Under the pieces are notes generated by a model. That model was given only the letters and a program-made list of their open reading frames with translations, did no database searches and was not told the origin of the DNA. 64,000 nt of DNA from RH-chloro-G1 sp003670575 (GTDB lineage Bacteria; Chloroflexota; Dehalococcoidia; UBA2979), in contig CANMOP010000001.1 in assembly GCA_947499615.1 (NCBI GenBank), forward strand, positions 98,367-162,366. Reading direction: 5' to 3'. Positions 34,456 to 43,477 of this stretch are shown here, one piece after another (position 1 is the first letter of the stretch; every line of letters starts with the position of its first letter). A program made the translations under genes and the position numbers.

Positions 34456-35223
34456 TCATGACGCGTGCTCGAACACCGCCACCAGACGATCGTCGCCATC
34501 CGCGGCGTCAGAGAGCTCGTAGTCGCCGTAGGCGCCGCCCATGCGCAGGCCGGCCAGCCGAGCCGCCAGCTCCAACTCGCCTCGCGTGATCACGCGCAGC
34601 ATGAACTCATGGCTGATCCGCCGCAGCGAGCCTCGCGCGGGCTGGAGGTCGTAATGGAACGTCACGGCGCGCAACCCCTCCGCGGGGCGACCCTCGACGG
34701 CGACGAGCTTCGAAACCTGGCCACCGTGCCACGGGCGGGTCCAGTGCATCACCAGCGGCTGCGGCCCGGGCTCCAGGTCCTCCGGGTGCGGCGACTCGAT
34801 ATCGACAATCGCCATGCCACCCTTCGCAAGGTGCACCGCCACCGTCTGCATCGCCTCCACCACTTCGTCCGGCGTCTCCATGTGCTGCAACCCACCGAAG
34901 GGGATGAGCACGCTGCTGAACCGGCGGCGCAGCCGAACGCTGCGCATATCGCCTTCCACGCAGGTCAGCGGCGCGTCGCCTGCACGCTGCCGCGCGACGT
35001 CCAGCATCCCGGCGCTGAAATCGACACCCGTGACGGTGAGCCCCGCCTCAGCTAGCGGGATCGCGACGCGGCCCGTGCCGCAGCCGAGCTCCAGCACGGT
35101 GCGCCCTTGCCGCCGCGTGAGCTCGCGGTACATCACCACGTCATCGTCCACGCCCTCCAGGTCAAGGTCGTAGAACGGCGCGCTGCTGGCCCAGGGATCG
35201 GCGTCGCTGTCGTGTGTAGTCAC
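34456..35223 (-). CDS. Class I SAM-dependent methyltransferase
   Basis: 255 residues. SAM-binding motif I is VLELGCGTGRVAIPLAEAG near 43-61, motif II the acidic GVDFSAGMLDVARQ. A beta-rich C-terminal part follows (about 150-250). The acceptor is unknown; the general form matches small-molecule methyltransferases. It lies 40 bases upstream of plsX on the same strand and diverges from the PEP-utilising gene. Confidence 0.85.
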   Translation of the reverse strand: MTTHDSDADPWASSAPFYDLDLEGVDDDVVMYRELTRRQGRTVLELGCGTGRVAIPLAEAGLTVTGVDFSAGMLDVARQRAGDAPLTCVEGDMRSVRLRRRFSSVLIPFGGLQHMETPDEVVEAMQTVAVHLAKGGMAIVDIESPHPEDLEPGPQPLVMHWTRPWHGGQVSKLVAVEGRPAEGLRAVTFHYDLQPARGSLRRISHEFMLRVITRGELELAARLAGLRMGGAYGDYELSDAADGDDRLVAVFEHAS

Positions 35224-35362
35224 GCCTCGATGCTAGACACGGCCCGCCAGCGGGTCAACGGCGAGGCGTGCGCACTGCCGCCAGACGGCACCAGTCCGTA
35301 CACTTCGCGCCACTCGCCCGCCGGCGTGGAGCAGCGGGCTGCGTCCCGCAGAGGAGCATCCA

Positions 35363-37069
35363 GTGGCCACCGTCCGCCCCGAAGACTTCACTACGCCCAA
35401 CCCCGGCGTCTGGCGCTTCGACCCCGTTCACTTCCCCCGTCCGATGTCGCGCATCGCGGCGGAGGTGCTGTCCCCAGCCGTGGCGGCGGGCACCGTGATT
35501 GGCGCGCAACGCTACGGCGCGCTGACGGGCGCACTGCTGCTGGAGCCCATCCTCCGCTTCCGATACACACGTGTGGCCCCGTTGGTCCCACGACCTGCCG
35601 GCAACGAGGAGCAGGCTCGTGCGGCCTTCGACCGGATCGTACAGGAGCACCCCGAGGTACAGGCGCGCGTCGCCGCAGCGCAGCGTGCCCTGGACACGCG
35701 GCTGTGGGTTGAGGACGTGCGACGCTGGGACAGCGATGAGAAGCCTCGCGCCGTAGCGGGCACCCTCGCGCTCGCAGCCGTCGATATCGTTGCATTGGAC
35801 ACCCCGACGCTGGCGAGTCACGTCGCGGAGGCGCTCGATCACCTGGCCACGACACTGGCGCGGCACCACTCCTTCAACTCCACGTGGACGATCCCACTCG
35901 GGATCTTTCTGACGCGGGGAGCGGAATGGACTGGGCTCAACGGTGGTGAGTTGCTCGCACTGCTCAAGGGCGCTTCGCCGATCTCGTCCGGGCAGACACC
36001 CGAACTGGAGGCGCTCGCCGCCGCGCTGCGCAGCGACCCCGCCGCGTCACAGTTGCTCGAGTCGGGCGATGCACCTGCCTCCATCATCGCCGGACTGCGG
36101 GCGCTCCCTGGTGCCACTGGCGAGGCCGCACGAGGCTTCCTCGACCTCCATGGCTTCGCGTGCGTGGGCGGGTTCGACACGGTGGAGACGTATGCGCTCG
36201 AGCGACCGGAGACGGTGATCGCGAGCATCCGAGCCGCGACCGGGCGCGAGGCGACTCCGCCCGCCGACATCGCGCGTGTCGAGGAGGCAACGGCCGCAGT
36301 GCGACTGCTGGTACCGATGGAGCATCGCGAGGCGTTCGACACCGTGCTCGCAGACGCGCGGCAGTGCTACCGCATCAAGGACGAGCGCGGCCTGTACAAC
36401 GACTTCCCCGCTCGGGGGCTGGTCCGTCGGGCGATCATGGAAGTCGGCCGTCGACTGCGCGCGTCCGGGCGGCTCGTCGAGGCGGAGCACGCGCTGGAAG
36501 CCGGCCCCGCGGAACTGCAGGACCTGCTCGCGGGCAGCGGACCATCTGCCGAGGAGCTTCAGGCTCGCTACGCGTACCGGCTCGACAACAGTGATGCGAC
36601 GCCCCCAGCCACAGTGGGCACGGCCGATGGGTCCGATGTGCCCGCGGCGTGGCTGCCGGAGGCGGTGCGCCGAGTGCAGCGCGCAACCGGAGCCGCCCTG
36701 CAGGCGATGGGAGGCGGAGCCGCACCCGAGCCACTGGCGGCGGCGCCTCGCACGCTTCGGGGTGTGGCAGCGAGCCGAGGCGTCTACGAGGGGCCCACGC
36801 GCATCGTGACGAGCCCGACCGATTTCGCGCGCATCGAGCAGGGCGATGTGCTCGTTACGCTCGCCACCACGCCGGCGATCTCGGCGTGGCTGCCGCTGCT
36901 GGGCGCCATCGTGACCAACTTCGGTGGACCGCTCTCACATGCGGCTATCGTCGCGCGGGAGTTCGGACTGCCGGCGGTCGTCGGCACCGGTTCAGCCACC
37001 CGCACCTTCCACGATGGGCAGCGACTGCGCGTCGACGGCGCAGCCGGCACCGTGGAGCCGCTGGACTAG
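35363..37069 (+). CDS. PEP-utilising swivel-domain protein lacking ATP-grasp
   Basis: 568 residues from a GTG start with GAGGAG upstream. The C-terminal phosphohistidine swivel domain (about 465-565) contains GGPLSHAAIVAREFGLPAVVGT with the phospho-acceptor His526. The long helical N-terminal part resembles the middle, substrate-binding region of rifampin phosphotransferase-like proteins. The ATP-grasp domain that would charge the histidine is absent, and no such gene is adjacent. It may work with a separate partner subunit. Target unknown. Confidence 0.8.
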   Translation: MATVRPEDFTTPNPGVWRFDPVHFPRPMSRIAAEVLSPAVAAGTVIGAQRYGALTGALLLEPILRFRYTRVAPLVPRPAGNEEQARAAFDRIVQEHPEVQARVAAAQRALDTRLWVEDVRRWDSDEKPRAVAGTLALAAVDIVALDTPTLASHVAEALDHLATTLARHHSFNSTWTIPLGIFLTRGAEWTGLNGGELLALLKGASPISSGQTPELEALAAALRSDPAASQLLESGDAPASIIAGLRALPGATGEAARGFLDLHGFACVGGFDTVETYALERPETVIASIRAATGREATPPADIARVEEATAAVRLLVPMEHREAFDTVLADARQCYRIKDERGLYNDFPARGLVRRAIMEVGRRLRASGRLVEAEHALEAGPAELQDLLAGSGPSAEELQARYAYRLDNSDATPPATVGTADGSDVPAAWLPEAVRRVQRATGAALQAMGGGAAPEPLAAAPRTLRGVAASRGVYEGPTRIVTSPTDFARIEQGDVLVTLATTPAISAWLPLLGAIVTNFGGPLSHAAIVAREFGLPAVVGTGSATRTFHDGQRLRVDGAAGTVEPLD

Positions 37070-37123
37070 CCTCGAGGCAGGCATCCCTTGACCCCCTGCG
37101 AGGCGGTACCGCAGCATCGCGGC

Positions 37124-37657
37124 ATGGTGAACGCGAACGTCGAGGCCCGCTGGCGCGCGCTGATCCGCGAGGTGCCGGACTTTCCGCTCCCCGGCATCCG
37201 CTTCCGCGACATCACGCCGCTACTGCACGATCCCGCTGCGTTGCGCAGCGCAAACGACGCGCTGGCCGAGGCTGCTCGCGCGCTCCGACCAACCGTGGTC
37301 GCGGGCATCGAGGCGCGCGGCTTCATCTTCGGCGTGCCCGTGGCGGAGCGGCTCGGACTGCCGTTCGTCCCGGTGCGTAAGCCGGGCAAGCTACCAGCCG
37401 AGGTGGAGACGATCGCGTACGCGCTGGAGTACGGAGAAGCGACGCTGCAACTGCACCGGGAGCCCTCGATCGCCGGGGAGCGGGTGCTGATCGTCGATGA
37501 TCTCCTCGCCACAGGCGGCACAGCAGAGGCCGCCGCGCGGCTGGTGACCACCCTCGGCGGCGAGGTCGCCGGCTTCGCCTTCCTGATCGAACTGGAAGCG
37601 CTGGGCGGTCGAGGTCGCCTCGGCGCCTCCCCGATCGTCGCGCTGCTGCGCTTCTAG
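37124..37657 (+). CDS. apt: Adenine phosphoribosyltransferase
   Basis: 177 residues from the ATG at 37124, the usual APT length; a TTG at 37088 would add twelve unconserved residues. PGIRFRDITPLL near 22-33 and the PRPP loop VLIVDDLLATGGTAEAA near 126-142 are diagnostic. It converts adenine and PRPP to AMP. It precedes the MTA phosphorylase gene that releases adenine, so the two form a salvage pair. Confidence 0.93.
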   Translation: MVNANVEARWRALIREVPDFPLPGIRFRDITPLLHDPAALRSANDALAEAARALRPTVVAGIEARGFIFGVPVAERLGLPFVPVRKPGKLPAEVETIAYALEYGEATLQLHREPSIAGERVLIVDDLLATGGTAEAAARLVTTLGGEVAGFAFLIELEALGGRGRLGASPIVALLRF

Positions 37658-37818
37658 GCGCCCGCAGGCTGGCCGCACGATCGGCAGCCCTCTACGATGC
37701 ACGTGACACGACGACGAGCACCCCGGTGCGGGGTAGCGAGGGCGTTCGATTTGTCCGTACGTGGTCTGCAGCGCACCGCCTACTCTCTCGCCCCGTCCGG
37801 CATAGTCGGCGGTGTCCG

Positions 37819-38697
37819 ATGACGGCCGCGCGCGCCGAGATTGGCGTCATCGGCGGCTCCGGCTTCTACTCGCTGGACGGACTGACCGAGGCGGAGCGCG
37901 TCGCGGTGCCTACGCCGTTTGGCGAGCCGAGCAGCCTGCTGGTGCTCGGCACCCTCGCCGGTCGGCGCGTCGCGTTCCTCTCCCGCCACGACGAGGGTCA
38001 TCGGTTGCTGCCGGGCGAGCTGCCAGCGCGGGCCAACATCTGGGCGATGAAATCGCTGGGGGTGCAGCGCGTGCTCGCCGTCTCGGCGGTCGGCTCGCTG
38101 CAGGAGCAGTACGAGCCGCTACACGCCGTGCTGCCCGACCAGTTGATCGACCGCACACGCGGACGCGCCAGCACCTTCTTCGGCGACGGAGCGGTCGCAC
38201 ACGTCGGTTTCGCTGACCCGTTCTGCGCCGAAACCGCGACCACCCTGGCGCGCAGCAGTGAGGCGACCGGAGTCGTGACCCATCGCGGCGGGACACTCGT
38301 CGTGATGGAGGGGCCAGCGTTCTCCACGCGAGCGGAATCGCAGCTGTACCGCTCCTGGGGCGCGGCAATCATCGGCATGACCGCGCTGCCCGAGGCGAAA
38401 CTCGCACGAGAAGCGGAGATTTGCTACGCCTCCCTCTGCTACGTGACCGATTACGATGTCTGGCATGAGACCGAGGCCGACGTGAGCGCCGACCTCGTGA
38501 TGCAGCGACTCAGCGTGAACGCGGCGCACGCGCGCGACACGATACGCCGCGCGATCGAGACGATGCCGGTGGATCGCTCCTGCGTGTGCGGTGACGCCCT
38601 GGGGGGCGCGCTGGTCACCGCACCGGAACTGGTGCCGATCGCCACCCGCCGTCGTCTTGCCCCGCTGGTGGAGCGGTACTGGGGGCCACAACCGTGA
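37819..38697 (+). CDS. mtnP: S-methyl-5'-thioadenosine phosphorylase
   Basis: 292 residues. GVIGGSGFYSL near 8-18 is the phosphate-site start. LSRHDEGHRLLPGELPARANIWAMKSLGV near 54-82, MEGPAFSTRAESQLYRSWG and MTALPEAKLAREAEICYA follow the MTAP pattern. It cleaves 5'-methylthioadenosine to adenine and 5-methylthioribose-1-phosphate. The last ~50 residues extend beyond the core. It overlaps the GNAT gene by four bases (GTGA). Confidence 0.92.
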   Translation: MTAARAEIGVIGGSGFYSLDGLTEAERVAVPTPFGEPSSLLVLGTLAGRRVAFLSRHDEGHRLLPGELPARANIWAMKSLGVQRVLAVSAVGSLQEQYEPLHAVLPDQLIDRTRGRASTFFGDGAVAHVGFADPFCAETATTLARSSEATGVVTHRGGTLVVMEGPAFSTRAESQLYRSWGAAIIGMTALPEAKLAREAEICYASLCYVTDYDVWHETEADVSADLVMQRLSVNAAHARDTIRRAIETMPVDRSCVCGDALGGALVTAPELVPIATRRRLAPLVERYWGPQP

Positions 38698-39653
38698 CCG
38701 ACCTCACCTTCGGACAGTCCGCCGCCATGCCGAGGTTCGCGATCCGCGAGACGCGCGACCGCGCCCTGCTGCAGGCCATCCTCGATGAGGACCGCGCGTT
38801 CGCGGCGTACCTGCTCGGCCACCTTGAGTACGGGTTGTTCGAGCGCACCCGCTTCTGGGTCGCGGAAGGCGAGCAGGGGCACGGCGTGATGCTCCAGACG
38901 TGGGGCGGGGTCGGACCGGCCACATTCCTCGTCGGTGACGCCGCCGCCATCGACGCTTTGAGTGCACTGCACCCGGGGCCCTTCCAGGGCTACCTCGCCA
39001 CCGCCGCGCCGGAGCATCTGCCGGTGCTGCAGCGGTACTACCGCGTGGAGGGCGCGCTGCAGATGCGGCGCATGTCCGTCACCTCCGCAACCTTCGAGGC
39101 CGTCGACGATCCCCTGCCCGACGACGGCTCGCTGCGGGCGCTGACCCCTCGCGATGTGAACGCGCTGAACGCGCTCTACTCCACGGAGGGCACGCCGACT
39201 TACTACACCAGCGAACACATTGCGCATGGGGTCTATTTCGGAGCCTACGTACGCGGCATGCTGGTAGCAGCCGCCGGCACGCACGTGGTCTCGCCGAACG
39301 TCGGCGTGGCCGTGGTCGGGAACGTCTTCACGCACCCGGCGTTCCGGGGGCAGGGGCTGGCCACCCACGTCACTTCCGCGGTGACCGAGGATCTGCTGGA
39401 GCGTCGTGGCTGCGCGTTTATCGTGCTCACGGTGGATCCGGCGAACGAGCCAGCGGTGCGGGCGTACCGACGCCTGGGGTACAAGCCGGGCTCGGCAGTG
39501 GTGGAAGCGCGGCTTCGGCGGCGCGACGTATTCGGGATCGGCTCCGCGCTACGGCGCTGGGTAGCGCGCCGCGCGGCGCACGGACAGAACATCGAATTCG
39601 GGGATGAATATGCGCCGGGCCAACCGCCCGGCGGCGAAGGAGGTTCCAGATGA
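38694..39653 (+). CDS. GNAT acetyltransferase, two-domain
   Basis: 319 residues from a GTG start. The C-terminal GNAT domain (about 150-290) has the acetyl-CoA loop FRGQGLATHV near 222-231 and VDPANEPAVRAYRRLGYKP. The N-terminal ~140 residues look like a second, degenerate GNAT fold without the loop. The substrate is unknown. It sits between mtnP and ahcY, overlapping both by four bases, so it is a fixed part of the methionine-cycle operon. Confidence 0.85.
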   Translation: MTDLTFGQSAAMPRFAIRETRDRALLQAILDEDRAFAAYLLGHLEYGLFERTRFWVAEGEQGHGVMLQTWGGVGPATFLVGDAAAIDALSALHPGPFQGYLATAAPEHLPVLQRYYRVEGALQMRRMSVTSATFEAVDDPLPDDGSLRALTPRDVNALNALYSTEGTPTYYTSEHIAHGVYFGAYVRGMLVAAAGTHVVSPNVGVAVVGNVFTHPAFRGQGLATHVTSAVTEDLLERRGCAFIVLTVDPANEPAVRAYRRLGYKPGSAVVEARLRRRDVFGIGSALRRWVARRAAHGQNIEFGDEYAPGQPPGGEGGSR

Positions 39654-40918
39654 CCACAGTCCAGAGCGACGTCGCGGACGTATCGCTCGCAGCAGCTGGC
39701 GTGCAGCGCATCCAGTGGGCGGCGCGCGAGATGCCGGTGCTGGCGACGATTCGCGAGCGGTTCCTGCGCCAGCGGCCGCTGGCCGGTATCCGCGTATCCG
39801 CCTGCCTGCACGTGACCTCGGAGACCGCGAACCTGGTGCTGGCGCTGCGCGATGGCGGCGCGGACATCCGACTGGCCGCCTCCAACCCGCTCTCCACCCA
39901 GGACGAGGTGGCTGCGGCACTGGTGCACGAATACGGCATCCCCACCTTCGCCATCCGTGGCGAGGACAATGAAACCTACTTCCGCCACCTGGCCGAGGTG
40001 GTCGGCCACGGCCCGCAGATGACGATGGATGACGGCGCGGATGTGGTGGCCATGCTGCACACCACCCGGCGCGACTTGCTCGCAGGCGTGGTCGCCGGTA
40101 CCGAGGAGACCACCACCGGCGTGGTCCGGCTGCGCGCCCTCGCCGCCGAAGGCAAGCTCGAATACCCGATCGTCGCCGTGAACGAGGCGGACACGAAGCA
40201 CTTCTTCGACAACCGCTACGGCACCGGCCAGTCCACGCTGGACGGCATTACCCGTGCCACCAACATCCTGTTGGCGGGCAAGAACTTCGTCGTCGCCGGC
40301 TACGGCTGGTGCGGCAAGGGCGTCGCGATGCGCGCTCGCGGCATGGGTGCGCAGGTCATCGTGACCGAGGTGCAGCCGGTGCGCGCGCTGGAGGCCGTGA
40401 TGGACGGCTTCCGCGTGATGCCGATCGCGGAGGCCGCCAAGGTCGGTGACATCTTCGTGACCGTCACCGGCGACGTGAACGTCATCGACACTCCCTCCTT
40501 CGAGGTGATGAAGTCGGGCGCTGTGCTCGCCAACTCCGGGCACTTCGACGCCGAGATCAACCTCGTAGCGCTGAACGCGATGACCGAGACCCACCGCTCG
40601 CTCCGCCCGAACGTGGAGGAGTACGTCCTGCACGATGGCCGCAAGATCGTCGTGCTGGCGGAAGGCCGACTGGTCAACCTCGGCGCGGCCGAGGGGCACC
40701 CGGCGGCGGTAATGGACATGTCGTTCGCGAATCAGGCACTCTGCGCGGAGTACCTGGTGGGGGCGCACGCCACGCTGACTCCGGCGGTGTACGACGTGCC
40801 CCGGCAGATCGACGACGACGTGGCCCGGCTTAAGCTGGAGTCGATGGGTGTCGGCATCGATGTGCTGACCGCGGAGCAGGAGCACTACCTGACATCGTGG
40901 GAGCTCGGCACGCACTAG
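39650..40918 (+). CDS. ahcY: Adenosylhomocysteinase
   Basis: 422 residues. LHVTSETANLVLALRDGGADI near 53-73, MDDGADV near 126-132, VNEADTKHFFDNRYGTGQS near 179-197, and the NAD motif VVAGYGWCGKG near 212-222 are all present. It hydrolyses S-adenosylhomocysteine to adenosine and homocysteine with bound NAD+. It overlaps the GNAT gene by ATGA and is followed 70 bases later by metK. Confidence 0.96.
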   Translation: MTTVQSDVADVSLAAAGVQRIQWAAREMPVLATIRERFLRQRPLAGIRVSACLHVTSETANLVLALRDGGADIRLAASNPLSTQDEVAAALVHEYGIPTFAIRGEDNETYFRHLAEVVGHGPQMTMDDGADVVAMLHTTRRDLLAGVVAGTEETTTGVVRLRALAAEGKLEYPIVAVNEADTKHFFDNRYGTGQSTLDGITRATNILLAGKNFVVAGYGWCGKGVAMRARGMGAQVIVTEVQPVRALEAVMDGFRVMPIAEAAKVGDIFVTVTGDVNVIDTPSFEVMKSGAVLANSGHFDAEINLVALNAMTETHRSLRPNVEEYVLHDGRKIVVLAEGRLVNLGAAEGHPAAVMDMSFANQALCAEYLVGAHATLTPAVYDVPRQIDDDVARLKLESMGVGIDVLTAEQEHYLTSWELGTH

Positions 40919-40988
40919 GTTCGATACTCGAGGATCGGCCGGTACCGTAGAGACCTGGACAGAACGACATGCGACGAAGGGACAACCG

Positions 40989-42200
40989 TTGACTACCACC
41001 TTCATGAGCTCGCCATCGCTCATGCTCACCAGTGAGTCCGTGACCGAAGGGCACCCGGACAAGCTTTGCGACCAGGTTTCCGACGCGGTACTGGACGCCA
41101 TGCTCAAGCAGGACCCGATGTCGCGCGTGGCCTGCGAAGCGGCAGTCACCACCGGCGTCGTCTTCATCCTGGGCGAGATCACCACCAACGCGTACGTCGA
41201 CCTACAGGACGTCGTGCGTGGGGTGGTGCGAGACATCGGTTACAACAACTCCAGCGTCGGCTTCGACTGGGAGACCTGCGGGGTCATCTCCTCGATCAAG
41301 GCGCAGTCGGGCGACATCGCGCAGGGCGTGAACGACTCGCTGGAGAAGCGGCAGGCGTCCGGCGAGGTGGAGGCGTACGACATGGTCGGCGCCGGCGACC
41401 AGGGCATGATGATCGGCTTCGCCTGCACGGAGACCGAAGAGTACATGCCGCTGACCGTGGTGCTGGCGCACCGCCTGGTGCGGCGGCTGGCGGAGCTGCG
41501 CAAGAGCGGCGAGCTTTCCTACCTGCGCCCGGACGGCAAGTCGCAGGTCACCGTGGAGTACGCCTACGGCGTCCCGAAGCGCATCGACGCCGTGGTGGTG
41601 TCGACGCAGCACAACCCGGAGGTGAGCGAGGAGACGCTGCGCCGCGACATCGAGCGGCTGGTGATCCGCGAGATCTGCCCGCCGGAGCTGATGCAGGACA
41701 CGCGCATCTTCGTGAACCCCACCGGCCGCTTCGTGCAGGGCGGTCCGGCCTCCGATGCCGGTCTCACCGGTCGCAAGATCATCGTGGATACCTACGGTGG
41801 CATCGGCCGCCACGGCGGTGGCGCGTTCAGCGGCAAGGACCCGACGAAGGTTGACCGCTCCGGCGCCTACGCTGCCCGCCACGTGGCGAAGAACGTCGTG
41901 GCCGCCGGACTGGCCGAGCGCCTAGAGATCCAGGTCTCCTACGCCATCGGCGTCGCGCACCCGACCTCGATCGGCATCGAGACGTTCGGCACGGCGAAGA
42001 TCGATGAGGCGGAGATCGAGCGGTTGATCGCCAAGCACTTCGACCTGCGCCCGGCCGCGATCATCGATGGCTTCGACCTCCGTCGGCCGATCTACCGCCA
42101 GACCGCGGCGTACGGCCACTTCGGCCGTCCCGACCTCGACCTCCCGTGGGAGCGCCTCGACAAGGTCGACGCCCTCCGGAAGGACGCCGGACTGGCGTAG
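40989..42200 (+). CDS. metK: S-adenosylmethionine synthetase
   Basis: 403 residues. SESVTEGHPDKLCDQVSDAVLD near 15-36, GAGDQGMMIGFA near 135-146, GGIGRHGGGAFSGKDPTKVDRSGAY near 271-295 are the three MetK signatures. It makes SAM from methionine and ATP. I list the TTG at 40989; an ATG at 41004 is equally possible. The 70-base leader is too short for a SAM riboswitch. It closes the SAM-cycle cluster and is followed by a strong terminator. Confidence 0.96.
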   Translation: MTTTFMSSPSLMLTSESVTEGHPDKLCDQVSDAVLDAMLKQDPMSRVACEAAVTTGVVFILGEITTNAYVDLQDVVRGVVRDIGYNNSSVGFDWETCGVISSIKAQSGDIAQGVNDSLEKRQASGEVEAYDMVGAGDQGMMIGFACTETEEYMPLTVVLAHRLVRRLAELRKSGELSYLRPDGKSQVTVEYAYGVPKRIDAVVVSTQHNPEVSEETLRRDIERLVIREICPPELMQDTRIFVNPTGRFVQGGPASDAGLTGRKIIVDTYGGIGRHGGGAFSGKDPTKVDRSGAYAARHVAKNVVAAGLAERLEIQVSYAIGVAHPTSIGIETFGTAKIDEAEIERLIAKHFDLRPAAIIDGFDLRRPIYRQTAAYGHFGRPDLDLPWERLDKVDALRKDAGLA

Positions 42201-42224
42201 GCCCATCCCTCGACGAGTGGAACT

Positions 42225-42255
42225 GCAAACGCGGCACCGATGGTGCCGCGTTTGC
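42225..42255 (+). terminator. Terminator after metK
   Basis: GCAAACGCGGCACC (42225-42238) pairs perfectly over 14 bases with GGTGCCGCGTTTGC (42242-42255) around a 3-base loop, 24 bases after metK. It separates the SAM cluster from the nucleotide-sugar cluster. Confidence 0.85.
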
Positions 42256-42346
42256 GTTGTGGCGCCGCCCGCGCGATGGGAGAGCCGCCGCCCCCGAACC
42301 GCGGCCCGCGTTCGCCGCGCGGGCCCGCGCCCGGTACCATTCTTTG

Positions 42347-43453
42347 ATGCGAGCGATCGTGCTGGTGGGAGGGCAGGGGACGCGGCTACAGCCGCTGACG
42401 CTGCGCACGCTCAAACAACTGGTCCCGGTGCTCAACCGGCCGTTGTTGGAGCACCTGCTGCTGCATCTGCGTGACCACGGGGTGCCTCGCGTCACGCTGG
42501 CGATGACCCGGCACTCCGAGGCGGTGCAACACGTCTTCGGCGACGGTAGCGCACTCGGCATGGCGCTGGATTACGTGTACGAGGAGACGCCACTCGGCTC
42601 CGGCGGGGCTGTCGCAATGGCGGCCGCCGGCTGGGATGAGCCGTTCCTGGTCTCCAACGGCGACGTCCTCACCGACCTCGACATCACCGACTTCATCGCG
42701 ACCCATGAGCGCCGCGGCGCGCTGCTCTCAATCGCGCTGCACGAGGTGGAGGATCCCTCGCCGTTCGGCGTCGTCGTCCTCGATGGCGACGACCGCATCA
42801 CCCGCTTCGTCGAGAAGCCGCCCCGCGAGAGCGCGCCCTCCCGGCTGATCAACGCCGGCACCTGGCTGTTCGACCCGGCAGTGGTGCGCGAACTGGACAG
42901 CTCCGCCTTCAACCGCGTGGAGGATGGGCTGTTCCCGACGCTGGCCGCCAGCGGGCAGGGCATCTTCGGGTACCGCAGGGACGGCGGGTTCTGGCTGGAC
43001 GTCGGCAACCCGGAGAGTTACGGGCGGGCGAACCGCGAACTATTGGAGGGCGCGCTACCTCGCAGCCTGCCGGACGACTGGCCAGCAAGCAGCCTCGCGG
43101 TCTCCGGTGCCCGCGTGGCGGCCGAAGCTCGACTGACCGCGCCAGTGATGCTGGGCGCGGGGACGGTGGTGGGAGCCGGCACAGAGCTGACCGGGCCGCT
43201 GGTGACCGGCAGCCGATGCACCATTGGGGCCTCCGCCCGGGTCGCACGCTCCATTCTGTGGGACGATGTAACCGTCAAGGAGGACGCAACCGTGGTCGAT
43301 ACTGTCCTTGCCAGCGGATCGCTGGTAGAGGCGGGTGCGGTTGTCGAGGGTGCCATCGTCGGCCACGGGGCGATCATCGAGGCTGGCGCACACGTGCCTG
43401 CCGGATCGCGCATCGACCCGGGCGCCCGATGGCCGGCAACGAGGCATGGATGA
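42347..43453 (+). CDS. NDP-sugar pyrophosphorylase (mannose-1-P guanylyltransferase-like)
   Basis: 368 residues. The nucleotidyltransferase domain (about 1-235) opens IVLVGGQGTRLQPLTLRTLKQLVPVLNRP and has SNGDVLTDLD near 103-112 and FVEKP near 151-155. A left-handed beta-helix of hexapeptide repeats fills about 255-365. Base specificity (GDP or other) cannot be read, but the next two genes supply mannose-1-phosphate, so GDP-mannose is the likely product. Confidence 0.88.
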   Translation: MRAIVLVGGQGTRLQPLTLRTLKQLVPVLNRPLLEHLLLHLRDHGVPRVTLAMTRHSEAVQHVFGDGSALGMALDYVYEETPLGSGGAVAMAAAGWDEPFLVSNGDVLTDLDITDFIATHERRGALLSIALHEVEDPSPFGVVVLDGDDRITRFVEKPPRESAPSRLINAGTWLFDPAVVRELDSSAFNRVEDGLFPTLAASGQGIFGYRRDGGFWLDVGNPESYGRANRELLEGALPRSLPDDWPASSLAVSGARVAAEARLTAPVMLGAGTVVGAGTELTGPLVTGSRCTIGASARVARSILWDDVTVKEDATVVDTVLASGSLVEAGAVVEGAIVGHGAIIEAGAHVPAGSRIDPGARWPATRHG

Positions 43454-43477
43454 CCACGACCCCATGACCCAGACCAG

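Noticed and set aside
40919..40988. SAM riboswitch before metK
   Set aside because: Only 70 bases are available and no kink-turn/pseudoknot core sequence is visible.
39245..41236. Minus-strand open frame of 663 codons over ahcY and metK
   Set aside because: Antisense shadow of two enzymes with complete signature motifs; His/Arg-rich product with no recognisable fold.
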